Source: Acidobacteria bacterium UBA2161 | GTDB lineage: Bacteria; Acidobacteriota; Vicinamibacteria; Vicinamibacterales; UBA823 | Direction: 5' to 3' | Length of the DNA stretch: 64,000 nt | Assembly (NCBI GenBank): GCA_002328835.1 | Contig: DCWN01000041.1 | Coordinates: 29,661-93,660, forward strand | In this document: positions 44,045 through 51,424 of the stretch, in pieces | Layout of the letters: each line of letters opens with the position of its first letter | Numbering within the stretch: position 1 is the first letter of the stretch | Position numbers and translations under genes: made by a program | The notes under the pieces: model-generated | Databases searched by the model: none | What the model was told of the DNA's origin: nothing | Seen by the model: only the letters and a program-made list of their open reading frames with translations

Positions 44045-45523
44045 ATGCCAGCTGGGTTTTCGGCGGCGGATTTCTATAACATCCTGCCCGAGCTGGTCCT
44101 GACGGGCGGCGCGTTGCTCGTCCTGATCGTCGACGTGCTGACGGTGCGGCAGCAGCGCTCGCTGCTGGGCTGGCTGACGTTCGGCGTCCTGTCGGCGACC
44201 CTCCTGGCGCTCCTGCCTTTCAGCGATGCCAACACGGTTGCGTCGCGGGGACTGCTGGCGATCGACGGATTTGCATTCTTCTTCAAGGTCATCTTCCTCC
44301 TCACGGCGCTGGTCACGGTGCTGATGTCGTCGTCGTACATCGAGGTCGAGCAGCTGCGGGCGGGCGAGTACTACTTCCTGATTCTGTGCGCCACGCTCGG
44401 CATGATGTTCATGGCGAGCGGCATCGACCTCATCACGATCCTCATCGGCCTCGAGACGATGGCCGTCGCGTTCTACATCCTCGCCGGGTTCCTCAAGCCG
44501 AACCGCCGGTCCAACGAAGCCGCCGTCAAGTACTTCCTGTTGGGGGCGTTCTCGCTGGGCATCCTGCTGTACGGCATGTCGACCTTGTACGGTCTGTCGG
44601 GCACGACCAACGTGCGGGAACTGGCCACCGCGCTGGCGAGCCAGGAGCGCAGCGCCCTGCTCATCGTCGGGCTGGTGATGGTCGTGGCCGGCATCGGCTT
44701 CAAGGTTGCCGCGGTGCCGTTCCACATGTGGGCGCCGGACGTGTACGAGGGTGCGCCGACGCCGGTCACGGCGTTTCTCTCGGTGGGGTCGAAGGCGGCA
44801 TCGTTCGCGATGCTGCTGCGGCTCTTCATGGAAGGGCTGCCGTTTCTGGCCGACGTGTGGCAGCCGATGTTCTGGGTGCTCGCCGTCGTGACCATGACGG
44901 TCGGCAATCTAGCCGCGCTGACGCAGAGCAACATCAAGCGGATGCTGGCGTACTCGTCGATCGCCCACGCGGGCTACCTCCTCATCGGGGTCGTGGCCAA
45001 CTCGTCGCGGGGCGTTGCGGCGATGATGATCTATCTGCTGTTGTACGTGTTCATGCAGCTCGGCGCCTTCGCCGTGGTGGTGATGCTCAGGCGACAGGAC
45101 GTCGTGGGTGACGAGTTGAAGGACCTGAGCGGGCTGTACTTCCGCTATCCGACGGCGGCCTGCGCGATGCTGTTCTTCATGCTGTCGTTGGGCGGCATCC
45201 CTCCGACGGCCGGGTTCATGGGCAAGTTCTGGCTGTTCAGCGCGGCGATCGAGTCGGGCTTCTTCTGGCTGGCCGTGATCGGCGTGCTCAACAGCGCCGT
45301 GTCGCTCTACTACTACATCCGGGTCGTCGTCTTCATGTGGATGAAGGAGGAGGCCCTGGGATCGCCAATCGTCGCAAGCCCGTCGATGGCCGTGGCGCTG
45401 ACCGTCGCCCTGGCCGGTGTGGTGGTGTTCGGCGTCTATCCGCGCCCGCTGTTCGAACTGGCGCAAGTGTCCGCGCAATCGCTCGGCGGCGTCGTGGCCG
45501 CCGTGGGCGCGCTTTCCTTCTAG
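44045..45523 (+). CDS. nuoN: NADH-quinone oxidoreductase subunit N
   Basis: Antiporter-like subunit closing the nuo operon. 492 residues, about fourteen helices, with LIGLETMAVAFYILAGFLK (conserved Glu), KYFLLGAFSLGILLYGMS, PFHMWAPDVYEGAPTPVTAF (a conserved quinone-oxidoreductase motif) and MLAYSSIAHAGYLLIG. Normal length. The atp genes follow 43 nt later on the same strand. Confidence 0.95.
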   Translation: MPAGFSAADFYNILPELVLTGGALLVLIVDVLTVRQQRSLLGWLTFGVLSATLLALLPFSDANTVASRGLLAIDGFAFFFKVIFLLTALVTVLMSSSYIEVEQLRAGEYYFLILCATLGMMFMASGIDLITILIGLETMAVAFYILAGFLKPNRRSNEAAVKYFLLGAFSLGILLYGMSTLYGLSGTTNVRELATALASQERSALLIVGLVMVVAGIGFKVAAVPFHMWAPDVYEGAPTPVTAFLSVGSKAASFAMLLRLFMEGLPFLADVWQPMFWVLAVVTMTVGNLAALTQSNIKRMLAYSSIAHAGYLLIGVVANSSRGVAAMMIYLLLYVFMQLGAFAVVVMLRRQDVVGDELKDLSGLYFRYPTAACAMLFFMLSLGGIPPTAGFMGKFWLFSAAIESGFFWLAVIGVLNSAVSLYYYIRVVVFMWMKEEALGSPIVASPSMAVALTVALAGVVVFGVYPRPLFELAQVSAQSLGGVVAAVGALSF

Positions 45524-45566
45524 CGGATTCTGGCGGTCGCGACCGCCGTCACTCGGGTTCCAGCGC

Positions 45567-45803
45567 ATGTGGCGCCTCGGAGCATCCCGCGGGCAAACGT
45601 TCCGCACGATCGGCGCGCTGAGCGCCGTGGGGATATCGTTCGTCCTGGCCGTCATGATGGGCGCCGGCATCGGCTACCTGCTCGACCGCTGGCTCGGGTC
45701 GTCTCCCTGGGCGTTCATCCTCTTCTTCTTCATCGGCGTGACCGCCGGCATCCTCAACGTGATCAGGGCTTCTGCGGCGTATCTGCGCGATGAGGAAAGA
45801 TGA
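45567..45803 (+). CDS. AtpZ/AtpI-like small membrane protein
   Basis: A 78-residue protein with two hydrophobic helices. The pattern (GISFVLAVMMGAGIGYLLDRWLGSSPW then ILFFFIGVTAGILNVI) is that of the small AtpZ-type protein found before F1Fo ATP synthase genes; related proteins have been linked to Mg2+/Ca2+ uptake or c-ring assembly. ATG 45567 is chosen. It overlaps the next gene by 4 bp. Confidence 0.8.
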   Translation: MWRLGASRGQTFRTIGALSAVGISFVLAVMMGAGIGYLLDRWLGSSPWAFILFFFIGVTAGILNVIRASAAYLRDEER

Positions 45804-46189
45804 GCGAACACGACCCGGCGCTGCGCAGGATCGAGCGCAACTCCGCCATCGCCTGCGGTGTGCTCGCCGTCGTGGCGTGGAGCGCTTCAGGCCGGGTCGC
45901 ACCCGCGGTCGGCGTCTTGGCTGGAGGTGGCCTGGCCGCGCTGAGCTACTGGGTCATCAAGAGCGGGGCCGACCGGTTCGCCGTGCCGACCGAGGGCCCG
46001 CGTGCGCCCATGGCCTGGACCGTGCTCAAGATCGTCGTCCGGTACGCTTTACTCGCCGGAATTGCGTACGTTATGATTGCTCGTTTGCGCCTGCACCCAC
46101 TGGGCCTAGTGGCTGGGGTGTCGGCCGTCGTGGTCGGTGTGGCCGCCGAGGGCCTGCGAGCGGTGCTCGAGCGCCTTGGCGGATCGTAG
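45800..46189 (+). CDS. ATP synthase subunit I-like membrane protein
   Basis: A 129-residue protein with four hydrophobic segments, in the position and size range of AtpI (assembly helper for the c-ring). Sequence similarity is weak, as is usual for this family. An N-terminal charged stretch (MSEHDPALRRIERNS) precedes the first helix. It lies between the AtpZ-like gene and atpB. Confidence 0.72.
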   Translation: MSEHDPALRRIERNSAIACGVLAVVAWSASGRVAPAVGVLAGGGLAALSYWVIKSGADRFAVPTEGPRAPMAWTVLKIVVRYALLAGIAYVMIARLRLHPLGLVAGVSAVVVGVAAEGLRAVLERLGGS

Positions 46190-46228
46190 CCGCTCTCACC
46201 GAGATTCCGGGCCCCAGAAGTTCGTCGA

Positions 46229-47065
46229 ATGGAACAGCTCGAACATCCCCTGTGGATCGTCGATACCGTCAATGCGGTGTTTGGACCGATGGTCGCCGGC
46301 CTGCTGGGTCTATTGGGCTTCGACCTCGACGTCACCAGTGGCGAACACGTCATTCCGAACTACCTGGTCATTGCTACGCTGATCGTGCTCGCCGTGACGG
46401 TGGGGTGCGCGCTCATGCGGTCGCGTCTGAGCGTCGAGGATCCCGGCCCGGTGCAACTCCTGCTCGAAGACGGCCTCACCGCCCTCTACGGGCTGCTCGA
46501 GGACACGATCGGGCCCAAGGGGCCACGGTATGCAACGCTGATTGGCTCGGTCGGCCTCTTCATTCTTCTGAGTAATCTCGCTGGGCTCGTGCCCGGCCTG
46601 ATGGCGCCCACGAGCAACATCAACGTGACGCTCGGATGCGCGATCACCGTCTGGGTGTACTACCACTTCCAAGGGTTCAAGGAGCAGGGCGTCGTGGCGT
46701 ACATCAAGCATTTCGCGGCACCGCCCGGTGCCCCGATCTGGATTGCGCCCATTTATTTTCCCATCGAGATCATCAGCCACTTTTCGCGGGTGCTGTCGCT
46801 GTCGGTGCGTCTGTTCGGCAACGTGTTCGGCGAAGAGCTGGTGATCCTGATTCTGTTCAGTATCGTGCCGTTCCTGGTGCCCCTGCCCATGATGATGCTC
46901 GGCATCATCACAGGCAGCCTGCAGGCGTTCATCTTCGTCATGCTGACGATGATCTACCTGCAGGGCGCCGTGACCGTCGACCATGAACATGACGATGCTC
47001 ATGACGATGGCCATGCGCACGGTGAAGAAGGTCACGACGGCCAGGCGGCAGCCGTGGCGGCGTGA
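46229..47065 (+). CDS. atpB: F1Fo ATP synthase subunit a
   Basis: The stator half-channel subunit. 278 residues, about six helices, with the essential Arg in LSVRLFGNVFGEELV and the helix IYLQGAVTVDHEH near the C-terminus. GLVPGLMAPTSNINVT is also typical. The last 30 or so residues are a His/Asp/Glu-rich tail (HEHDDAHDDGHAHGEEGHDG) beyond the family core, a possible metal-binding or disordered extension. Confidence 0.95.
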   Translation: MEQLEHPLWIVDTVNAVFGPMVAGLLGLLGFDLDVTSGEHVIPNYLVIATLIVLAVTVGCALMRSRLSVEDPGPVQLLLEDGLTALYGLLEDTIGPKGPRYATLIGSVGLFILLSNLAGLVPGLMAPTSNINVTLGCAITVWVYYHFQGFKEQGVVAYIKHFAAPPGAPIWIAPIYFPIEIISHFSRVLSLSVRLFGNVFGEELVILILFSIVPFLVPLPMMMLGIITGSLQAFIFVMLTMIYLQGAVTVDHEHDDAHDDGHAHGEEGHDGQAAAVAA

Positions 47066-47134
47066 CGACGCGGCCAAGGGAGAAGGTTTGAGCGACGGTC
47101 GATGTCATTATTTCGATGTGAGGAGGCAGTGGTC

Positions 47135-47473
47135 GTGAGTAGACGTGCAGTGTGGATGGTGATGATTGGGGTAGTGGTGCTCGGGTTCGTGTCGCCGCTG
47201 TACGCGCAGGAAGCGGCGGGCGGGGCCGACAGCCAGCTCGTGAAGTGGTCCATTATCGTCGCGGGCTTCTCGTTGGCGTTCGCGGCAGCGTTCGGTGCGA
47301 TCGCGCAGGGACTCGGCCTGAGCGCGGCGGCGAACGGGATCGCGCGTAACCCGTCGGCGGCGGCCGATATTCGGTTCTCGCTGATTTTGGGCCTCGTCTT
47401 GATCGAGTCACTGGTCATTTACGTGCTGCTCATCGCGCTGATCCTGTTCTTCGTGCAGCCGTTCGGCGCATAG
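47135..47473 (+). CDS. atpE: F1Fo ATP synthase subunit c with signal-like N-terminus and sodium-type ligands
   Basis: The rotor-ring proteolipid. GTG 47135 is chosen because it follows AGGAGG at 8 nt. Residues 1-25 look like a cleavable signal (hydrophobic core ending PLYAQ). The hairpin follows: helix 1 with AIAQGLGLSAAANG, the polar loop ARNPSA, and helix 2 LGLVLIESLVIYVLL. The ion-binding carboxylate is Glu91. Gln58, Glu91, Ser92 and Tyr96 align gap-free with Q32, E65, S66 and Y70, the Na+ ligands known from Ilyobacter tartaricus; its V63 and T67 are Leu here. No F1 or subunit b genes follow. Confidence 0.93.
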   Translation: MSRRAVWMVMIGVVVLGFVSPLYAQEAAGGADSQLVKWSIIVAGFSLAFAAAFGAIAQGLGLSAAANGIARNPSAAADIRFSLILGLVLIESLVIYVLLIALILFFVQPFGA

Positions 47474-47481
47474 CTTCCGAG

Positions 47482-47517
47482 GCGCCGGGCAGGTTGCGCG
47501 ACCGACCTGTCCGGCGC
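47482..47517 (+). terminator. Strong hairpin directly after atpE
   Basis: A 13-bp stem (47482-47494 with 47505-47517, one G-U pair) and 10-nt loop begin 9 nt after the atpE stop and end 4 nt before the next start codon. No T-tract follows. It probably marks the end of the nuo-atp transcript or limits translation of the EamA gene. Confidence 0.5.
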
Positions 47518-47521
47518 ACCC

Positions 47522-48424
47522 ATGCCGCTGAAGATCGCTCCAGTCGAGGGGTTGCTCCTGCTCGTGGCCCTGTTCTGGGGCAGTAACTTCAGCGTCATCA
47601 AGGCTGCGCTCGACGAATTCCCGCCCTATCCCTTCAACGCGCTTCGGTTGGTGCTGGCGTCGGCGATCTTCCTGACGCTACTCAGAACCGCACCAGCGTC
47701 GGTCCCGCCCCGTCGCGACTGGCCGGTCCTCGTCGGGCTTGGCGTCATCGGGCATTTCCTCTATCAGGTGTGCTTCATGGAGGGCGTGTCCCGCACGAGT
47801 GCCGCCAACAGTTCTCTCATTCTCGGGGCGACACCCATCGTCGTGGCCCTGGTGATCTGGGGTGCCGATCGCCGGCCACCGTCGCTGGCGCACTGGCTGG
47901 GGATCGGCCTGTCACTGTTCGGCGTCTACCTGGTCGTCGGCCGTGGAGACAGGATGGAGACGGCGTCGATGACCGGCGACCTCCTGATGATGGGCGCGGC
48001 GACGTGCTGGGGTGCCTATACCGTCGCGGCCCGGTCCGTGCTGCGGCGGCATTCGCCGCTGGCGGTGACCTCCTGGACGATGGCGGTCGGCACCGCGCTC
48101 TTCATCCCCTTCGGCGTTCCGGGCCTCCTGGCGCTCGAGTGGCGAGCCATCAGCCTCGGCGCCTGGATCGGGCTCGTGTACTCGGCGGTCTTCGCCCTGT
48201 GCGTCGCCTATCTCATCTGGTACACAGCCGTGCAACGGATCGGAAGTGCCCGCACATCCGTCTATTCGAATATGGTGCCGGTGACGGCGATGATTGTCGC
48301 GTTCCTCTGGTTGGGTGAGCCGATTAGCGGAGCCCAGATCACCGGGGCCGCCAGCATTCTGGGTGGCGTGGCGCTGACGCGGATGAAGCGTGCCGGCACC
48401 GAACCGGGGATTGACCCTGGTTAG
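47522..48424 (+). CDS. EamA-family (DMT) permease
   Basis: A 300-residue inner-membrane protein with about ten hydrophobic helices in two EamA repeats (N-terminal LFWGSNFSVIKAAL, C-terminal repeat with SVYSNMVPVTAMIVAFLWLGEP). RhaT/YdcZ-like members export amino acids, sugars or nucleotide-sugars; the substrate cannot be assigned. ATG 47522 directly follows a stable hairpin, and no ribosome-binding site is seen outside it. Confidence 0.87.
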   Translation: MPLKIAPVEGLLLLVALFWGSNFSVIKAALDEFPPYPFNALRLVLASAIFLTLLRTAPASVPPRRDWPVLVGLGVIGHFLYQVCFMEGVSRTSAANSSLILGATPIVVALVIWGADRRPPSLAHWLGIGLSLFGVYLVVGRGDRMETASMTGDLLMMGAATCWGAYTVAARSVLRRHSPLAVTSWTMAVGTALFIPFGVPGLLALEWRAISLGAWIGLVYSAVFALCVAYLIWYTAVQRIGSARTSVYSNMVPVTAMIVAFLWLGEPISGAQITGAASILGGVALTRMKRAGTEPGIDPG

Positions 48425-48465
48425 GGTAGAGTGGGCGCGAGTGGTCGCAGGGGCCCCATCTGCAT

Positions 48466-50199
48466 ATGTTGAAACGGATACTCGACGACCGACAGGAGAC
48501 ACTCCTCAAGGAGCAGCGCGCGTGCCTGAGTGATCTGCGCGTCGCGCTTGCCCGCTTTGACGCGAACGCCGATCACCAGTCGACGCTCGACCAGTCGATC
48601 CGGCAGCTCGACGAGTTCTTTCTGCTGGTTGTCATTGGCGAGTTCAACGCGGGCAAGAGCGCGTTCATCAATGCGCTGCTCGGCGAGTCGATCCTGCGTG
48701 AGGGCGTGACGCCGACGACGGCGCAGGTCAACGTGCTGCGTTACGGAGATGCCGCCGGGCGCGAGGTCGTGGAGGAGCAGCTGGAGGTGCTGACGGCGCC
48801 GATCGATCTGCTCCGTGACATCCACATCGTCGACACGCCGGGCACCAACGCCATCAACCGCGAGCACGAACGGATCACCGCCGACTTCGTGCCGCGGTCA
48901 GACCTCGTGCTGTTCATCACGTCGGTCGACCGTCCGTTCACCGAGAGCGAGCGAGCGTTCCTGGAACGGACGCGCGATTGGGGCAAGAAGATCGTCGTCG
49001 TGCTCAACAAGGTCGACATTCTCGATGCCGGGCAGGAAGTCGACGAGGTTCGTGAGTTTGTCGCCAAGAGCGCGCAGCAGCTCCTCGGGCTGACACCGGA
49101 GATCTTCCCGGTGAGCGCACGGCTGGCCATGAAGGCCAAGCAGGGCGACAGTGCGCTCTGGGATGCGAGCGGGTTCGCGGCGCTCGAGCGGTATGTGCAG
49201 GATACGCTCGATGAAGGCGGTCGCGTCCGGCTGAAGCTACTCAACCCGCTCGGCGTCGGGCTGCATCTGTGCGGCGTATACCTGGCCGAGACGCGCACCC
49301 AGATCGACGTTCTGAAGCAGGACTTCGGCATGCTGGAGGACGTCGACCGCCAGCTCGCGCTCTACGAGGAGGACATGGAGCGTGAGTTCCGCCTGCGGCT
49401 CGCGGACCTCGGCAAGATTCTCGTGGAAATGGAGCGGCGTGGGCACCACTACTTCGACGACCTGCTGCGCCTGTCGCGGGTCTTCGAGTTGCTGAACACG
49501 TCGGTGATTCAACGAGGGTTCGAACGGCACGTCGTGGCCGACGTTCCGCAGCAGCTCGAGCGGCGAGTCAGCCAACTCATCGACTGGCTGGTAGAGAGCG
49601 ACTTCCGCCAGTGGCAGGCCGTGCGGAGTCATCTGTCGCACCGGCAGCAGGAGTATCGCGATCGAATTGTGGGCGACGACGAGACGAGCGGCTTCCGCTA
49701 CGACCGCGAGCACTTGATCGAAACGGTCGGGCGCGATGTCCAGCGGGTCGTCGAGACCTACGATCGTACGCGGGAAGCGAAGCAGATCGCCGACGGTGCG
49801 CGTGGCGCCGTGGCCGCGGTAGCTGCCGTGGAGGCCGGGGCGTTGGGCCTGGGCGCGCTCGTGGCGCTGCTCACCACGTCGCTCGCCGTGGATCTGTCTG
49901 GCATCGCTGTGGCCAGCGTGCTGGCAGTGCTGGGACTCTTCATCGTGCCGGCGCGTCGCCGGCGAGCGAAACGCGAGATGGCCGAGAAGGTGGTCGAGAT
50001 GCGCGATTCGCTGGAGACCGCGCTCAGGAGCCAGTTCGAGTCGGAGTTGGCTCGCAGCGTCTCGCGGATTCGGGAAGGGATTGCGCCCTACGGACGATTC
50101 GTGCGGGCTGAGCGCGCCAAGCTCGATGGCTCGCAGACTGACTTCGAGCGGCTCCACCTGGAACTGGAGCGACTGAAGTCGAAGGTCGATCAGCTGTAG
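48466..50199 (+). CDS. Bacterial dynamin-like GTPase
   Basis: A 577-residue large GTPase. The G domain has G1 GEFNAGKS at residues 58-65, G2 threonines in GVTPTTAQ, G3 DTPGT and G4 NKVD. A helical middle region (about 260-445) follows, then two hydrophobic segments (about 452-495; VAAVAAVEAGALGLGALVAL) ahead of a basic stretch and coiled-coil tail. This is the layout of BDLPs, which bind and remodel membranes, often during envelope stress or phage attack. BDLPs often come as adjacent pairs; here there is only one. Confidence 0.87.
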   Translation: MLKRILDDRQETLLKEQRACLSDLRVALARFDANADHQSTLDQSIRQLDEFFLLVVIGEFNAGKSAFINALLGESILREGVTPTTAQVNVLRYGDAAGREVVEEQLEVLTAPIDLLRDIHIVDTPGTNAINREHERITADFVPRSDLVLFITSVDRPFTESERAFLERTRDWGKKIVVVLNKVDILDAGQEVDEVREFVAKSAQQLLGLTPEIFPVSARLAMKAKQGDSALWDASGFAALERYVQDTLDEGGRVRLKLLNPLGVGLHLCGVYLAETRTQIDVLKQDFGMLEDVDRQLALYEEDMEREFRLRLADLGKILVEMERRGHHYFDDLLRLSRVFELLNTSVIQRGFERHVVADVPQQLERRVSQLIDWLVESDFRQWQAVRSHLSHRQQEYRDRIVGDDETSGFRYDREHLIETVGRDVQRVVETYDRTREAKQIADGARGAVAAVAAVEAGALGLGALVALLTTSLAVDLSGIAVASVLAVLGLFIVPARRRRAKREMAEKVVEMRDSLETALRSQFESELARSVSRIREGIAPYGRFVRAERAKLDGSQTDFERLHLELERLKSKVDQL

Positions 50200-50204
50200 C
50201 GGCC

Positions 50205-50219
50205 GGCGGCCATGCCGCC
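50205..50219 (+). terminator. Hairpin after the dynamin-like gene
   Basis: Perfect 6-bp stem GGCGGC-CAT-GCCGCC starting 5 nt after the stop. No T-tract. Two further hairpins lie in the convergent gap to the Crp-like gene (about 50250-50278 and CTCAG-AGGGG-CTGAG at 50296-50310). Confidence 0.35.
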
Positions 50220-50410
50220 TGGCCTGAGTAGTTGGGAGGAACGACACCGGCGGGCGCCAACTCGGTCGGTGCCGCCCTCCCGGTCATCCTGCAACCTCAG
50301 AGGGGCTGAGACAGTAGCAGGGCGACCTTGGTCGGTAGGACGCGACTCACCGAACCTCGGTGCGTGCGATCTGGCCCAACGGTGAAGTACTTCACTCTCC
50401 CCGCCGCGGT

Positions 50411-51100
50411 TCAGCGGATGCCGCTCAGGCCCTTGCGGTCCTTGACCCGGATACTGCGCCGGTCCGTTTCGATCAACAGCTTCTGTCGGAAGTCCTTCAG
50501 GACGGAGTTAACGGTCTCGCGCGTCAGGCCGACGAGATTGGCGATGTCGCGCTGGCTGAGGCGAAGCGGGATCATGATTCCCTGCGCGTCGCCGATGCCG
50601 TGCTGTGTGGCCAGGTCCAGCAGCGCGTGGGCGACCCGCGCGTGGGCGCTCTTGTACAGCAATTCCTCGACGCGGCTACGAAAGGTGCGGAGCCGGAACC
50701 CCATGAGCTTCGTGACCTGGTAGCCCAGTTCCGGACACTCCCGCATCATGCGCAGGAACAGCGTGCGATCGATGGCGCAGACCACGGCATCTTCGTAGGC
50801 TTCCGCATAATGATCGCGGGGGGCGTCGTCGACCACGGCCAATTCGCCGAAGACGTCGCCTGGATAGAGGAAGGCAAGGATGACCTCTCGACCGTCCGGG
50901 CCGAGCACGGCGATCTTCACGACGCCGGCCTTCAGAAGATAGATCTGGTCGCTGGGATCGCCGGGGAGGTAGATCCGCTCCCGACGCCTGATTTCCGACA
51001 TCTGCGACGCTTCTTCCACGACCGCCTTCTGCGAGCTGTCGAGGACGTCCAGGAGGCGCAGTCGCTGGAGGTACCAGAGCTTGGAATGGTTGGCCATCAT
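50411..51100 (-). CDS. Crp/Fnr-family transcription regulator
   Basis: A 229-residue regulator. The N-terminal cyclic-nucleotide-binding-type barrel runs from about residue 15 to 135 (IYLPGDPSDQIYLLKAGVVKI, then FLYPGDVFGELAVVDDAPR). After a dimer helix comes the winged helix with the recognition helix in LSQRDIANLVGLTRETVNSVLKDF. The N-terminal cysteines of Fnr oxygen sensors are missing, so cAMP or another small ligand is more likely. ATG 51100 follows GGCGGGA, which lies inside one arm of a perfect inverted repeat. Confidence 0.9.
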   Translation of the reverse strand: MMANHSKLWYLQRLRLLDVLDSSQKAVVEEASQMSEIRRRERIYLPGDPSDQIYLLKAGVVKIAVLGPDGREVILAFLYPGDVFGELAVVDDAPRDHYAEAYEDAVVCAIDRTLFLRMMRECPELGYQVTKLMGFRLRTFRSRVEELLYKSAHARVAHALLDLATQHGIGDAQGIMIPLRLSQRDIANLVGLTRETVNSVLKDFRQKLLIETDRRSIRVKDRKGLSGIR

Positions 51101-51424
51101 TCGAATCCCGCCAGTGAAGTCTCAAACGTTTTGACGCCGGCCGGCGTTGGCGGGATTCTTCCTAGTTGGGGCGCCTTGCGCCCTTCGAGTAACCTCAGGG
51201 CGCCCCGAGTTCTGTCGGGGGGCGCCCCAAGCCCCACGCGGCGTCCTCCGCGGGGGGGCCGAGATCCCCACTCCGGACGCCGCGAGGCGCGCCGTGCGCG
51301 GGCATTTTCCGACGGGGTGCCTTGCACCCCGAACCCCGGCTCGGGTGCTAACGGGGGCCCTTCGCCCCGTGCCGCACCCTCGCGGAGCGCGCCGTGCGCG
51401 CTCTGGCCTCTCAGACTGTAGGGG
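51101..51424. repeat. 324-bp intergenic region packed with GC hairpins
   Basis: No credible gene. Perfect inverted repeats are: 51103-51113 with 51148-51158 (11 bp), 51134-51147 (14-bp palindrome), gggcgcccc...ggggcgccc around 51199-51228 (9 bp), 51237-51246 with 51275-51284 (10 bp), and 51314-51320 with 51324-51330 (7 bp). GCGCGCCGTGCGCG occurs twice, at 51287-51300 and 51387-51400, exactly 100 bp apart. Related GGGGYGCCTTGCRCCC units start near 51168 and 51314. On the minus strand this is the space between the E1 gene and the Crp-like gene. Confidence 0.6.
51103..51158 (-). promoter_or_regulatory. Hairpin that would mask the Crp-like gene's ribosome-binding site
   Basis: On the minus strand GAATCCCGCCA (51158-51148) is the exact complement of TGGCGGGATTC (51113-51103), which contains the Shine-Dalgarno-like GGCGGGA just before the ATG at 51100. 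A 14-bp palindrome sits in the loop. Confidence 0.5.
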
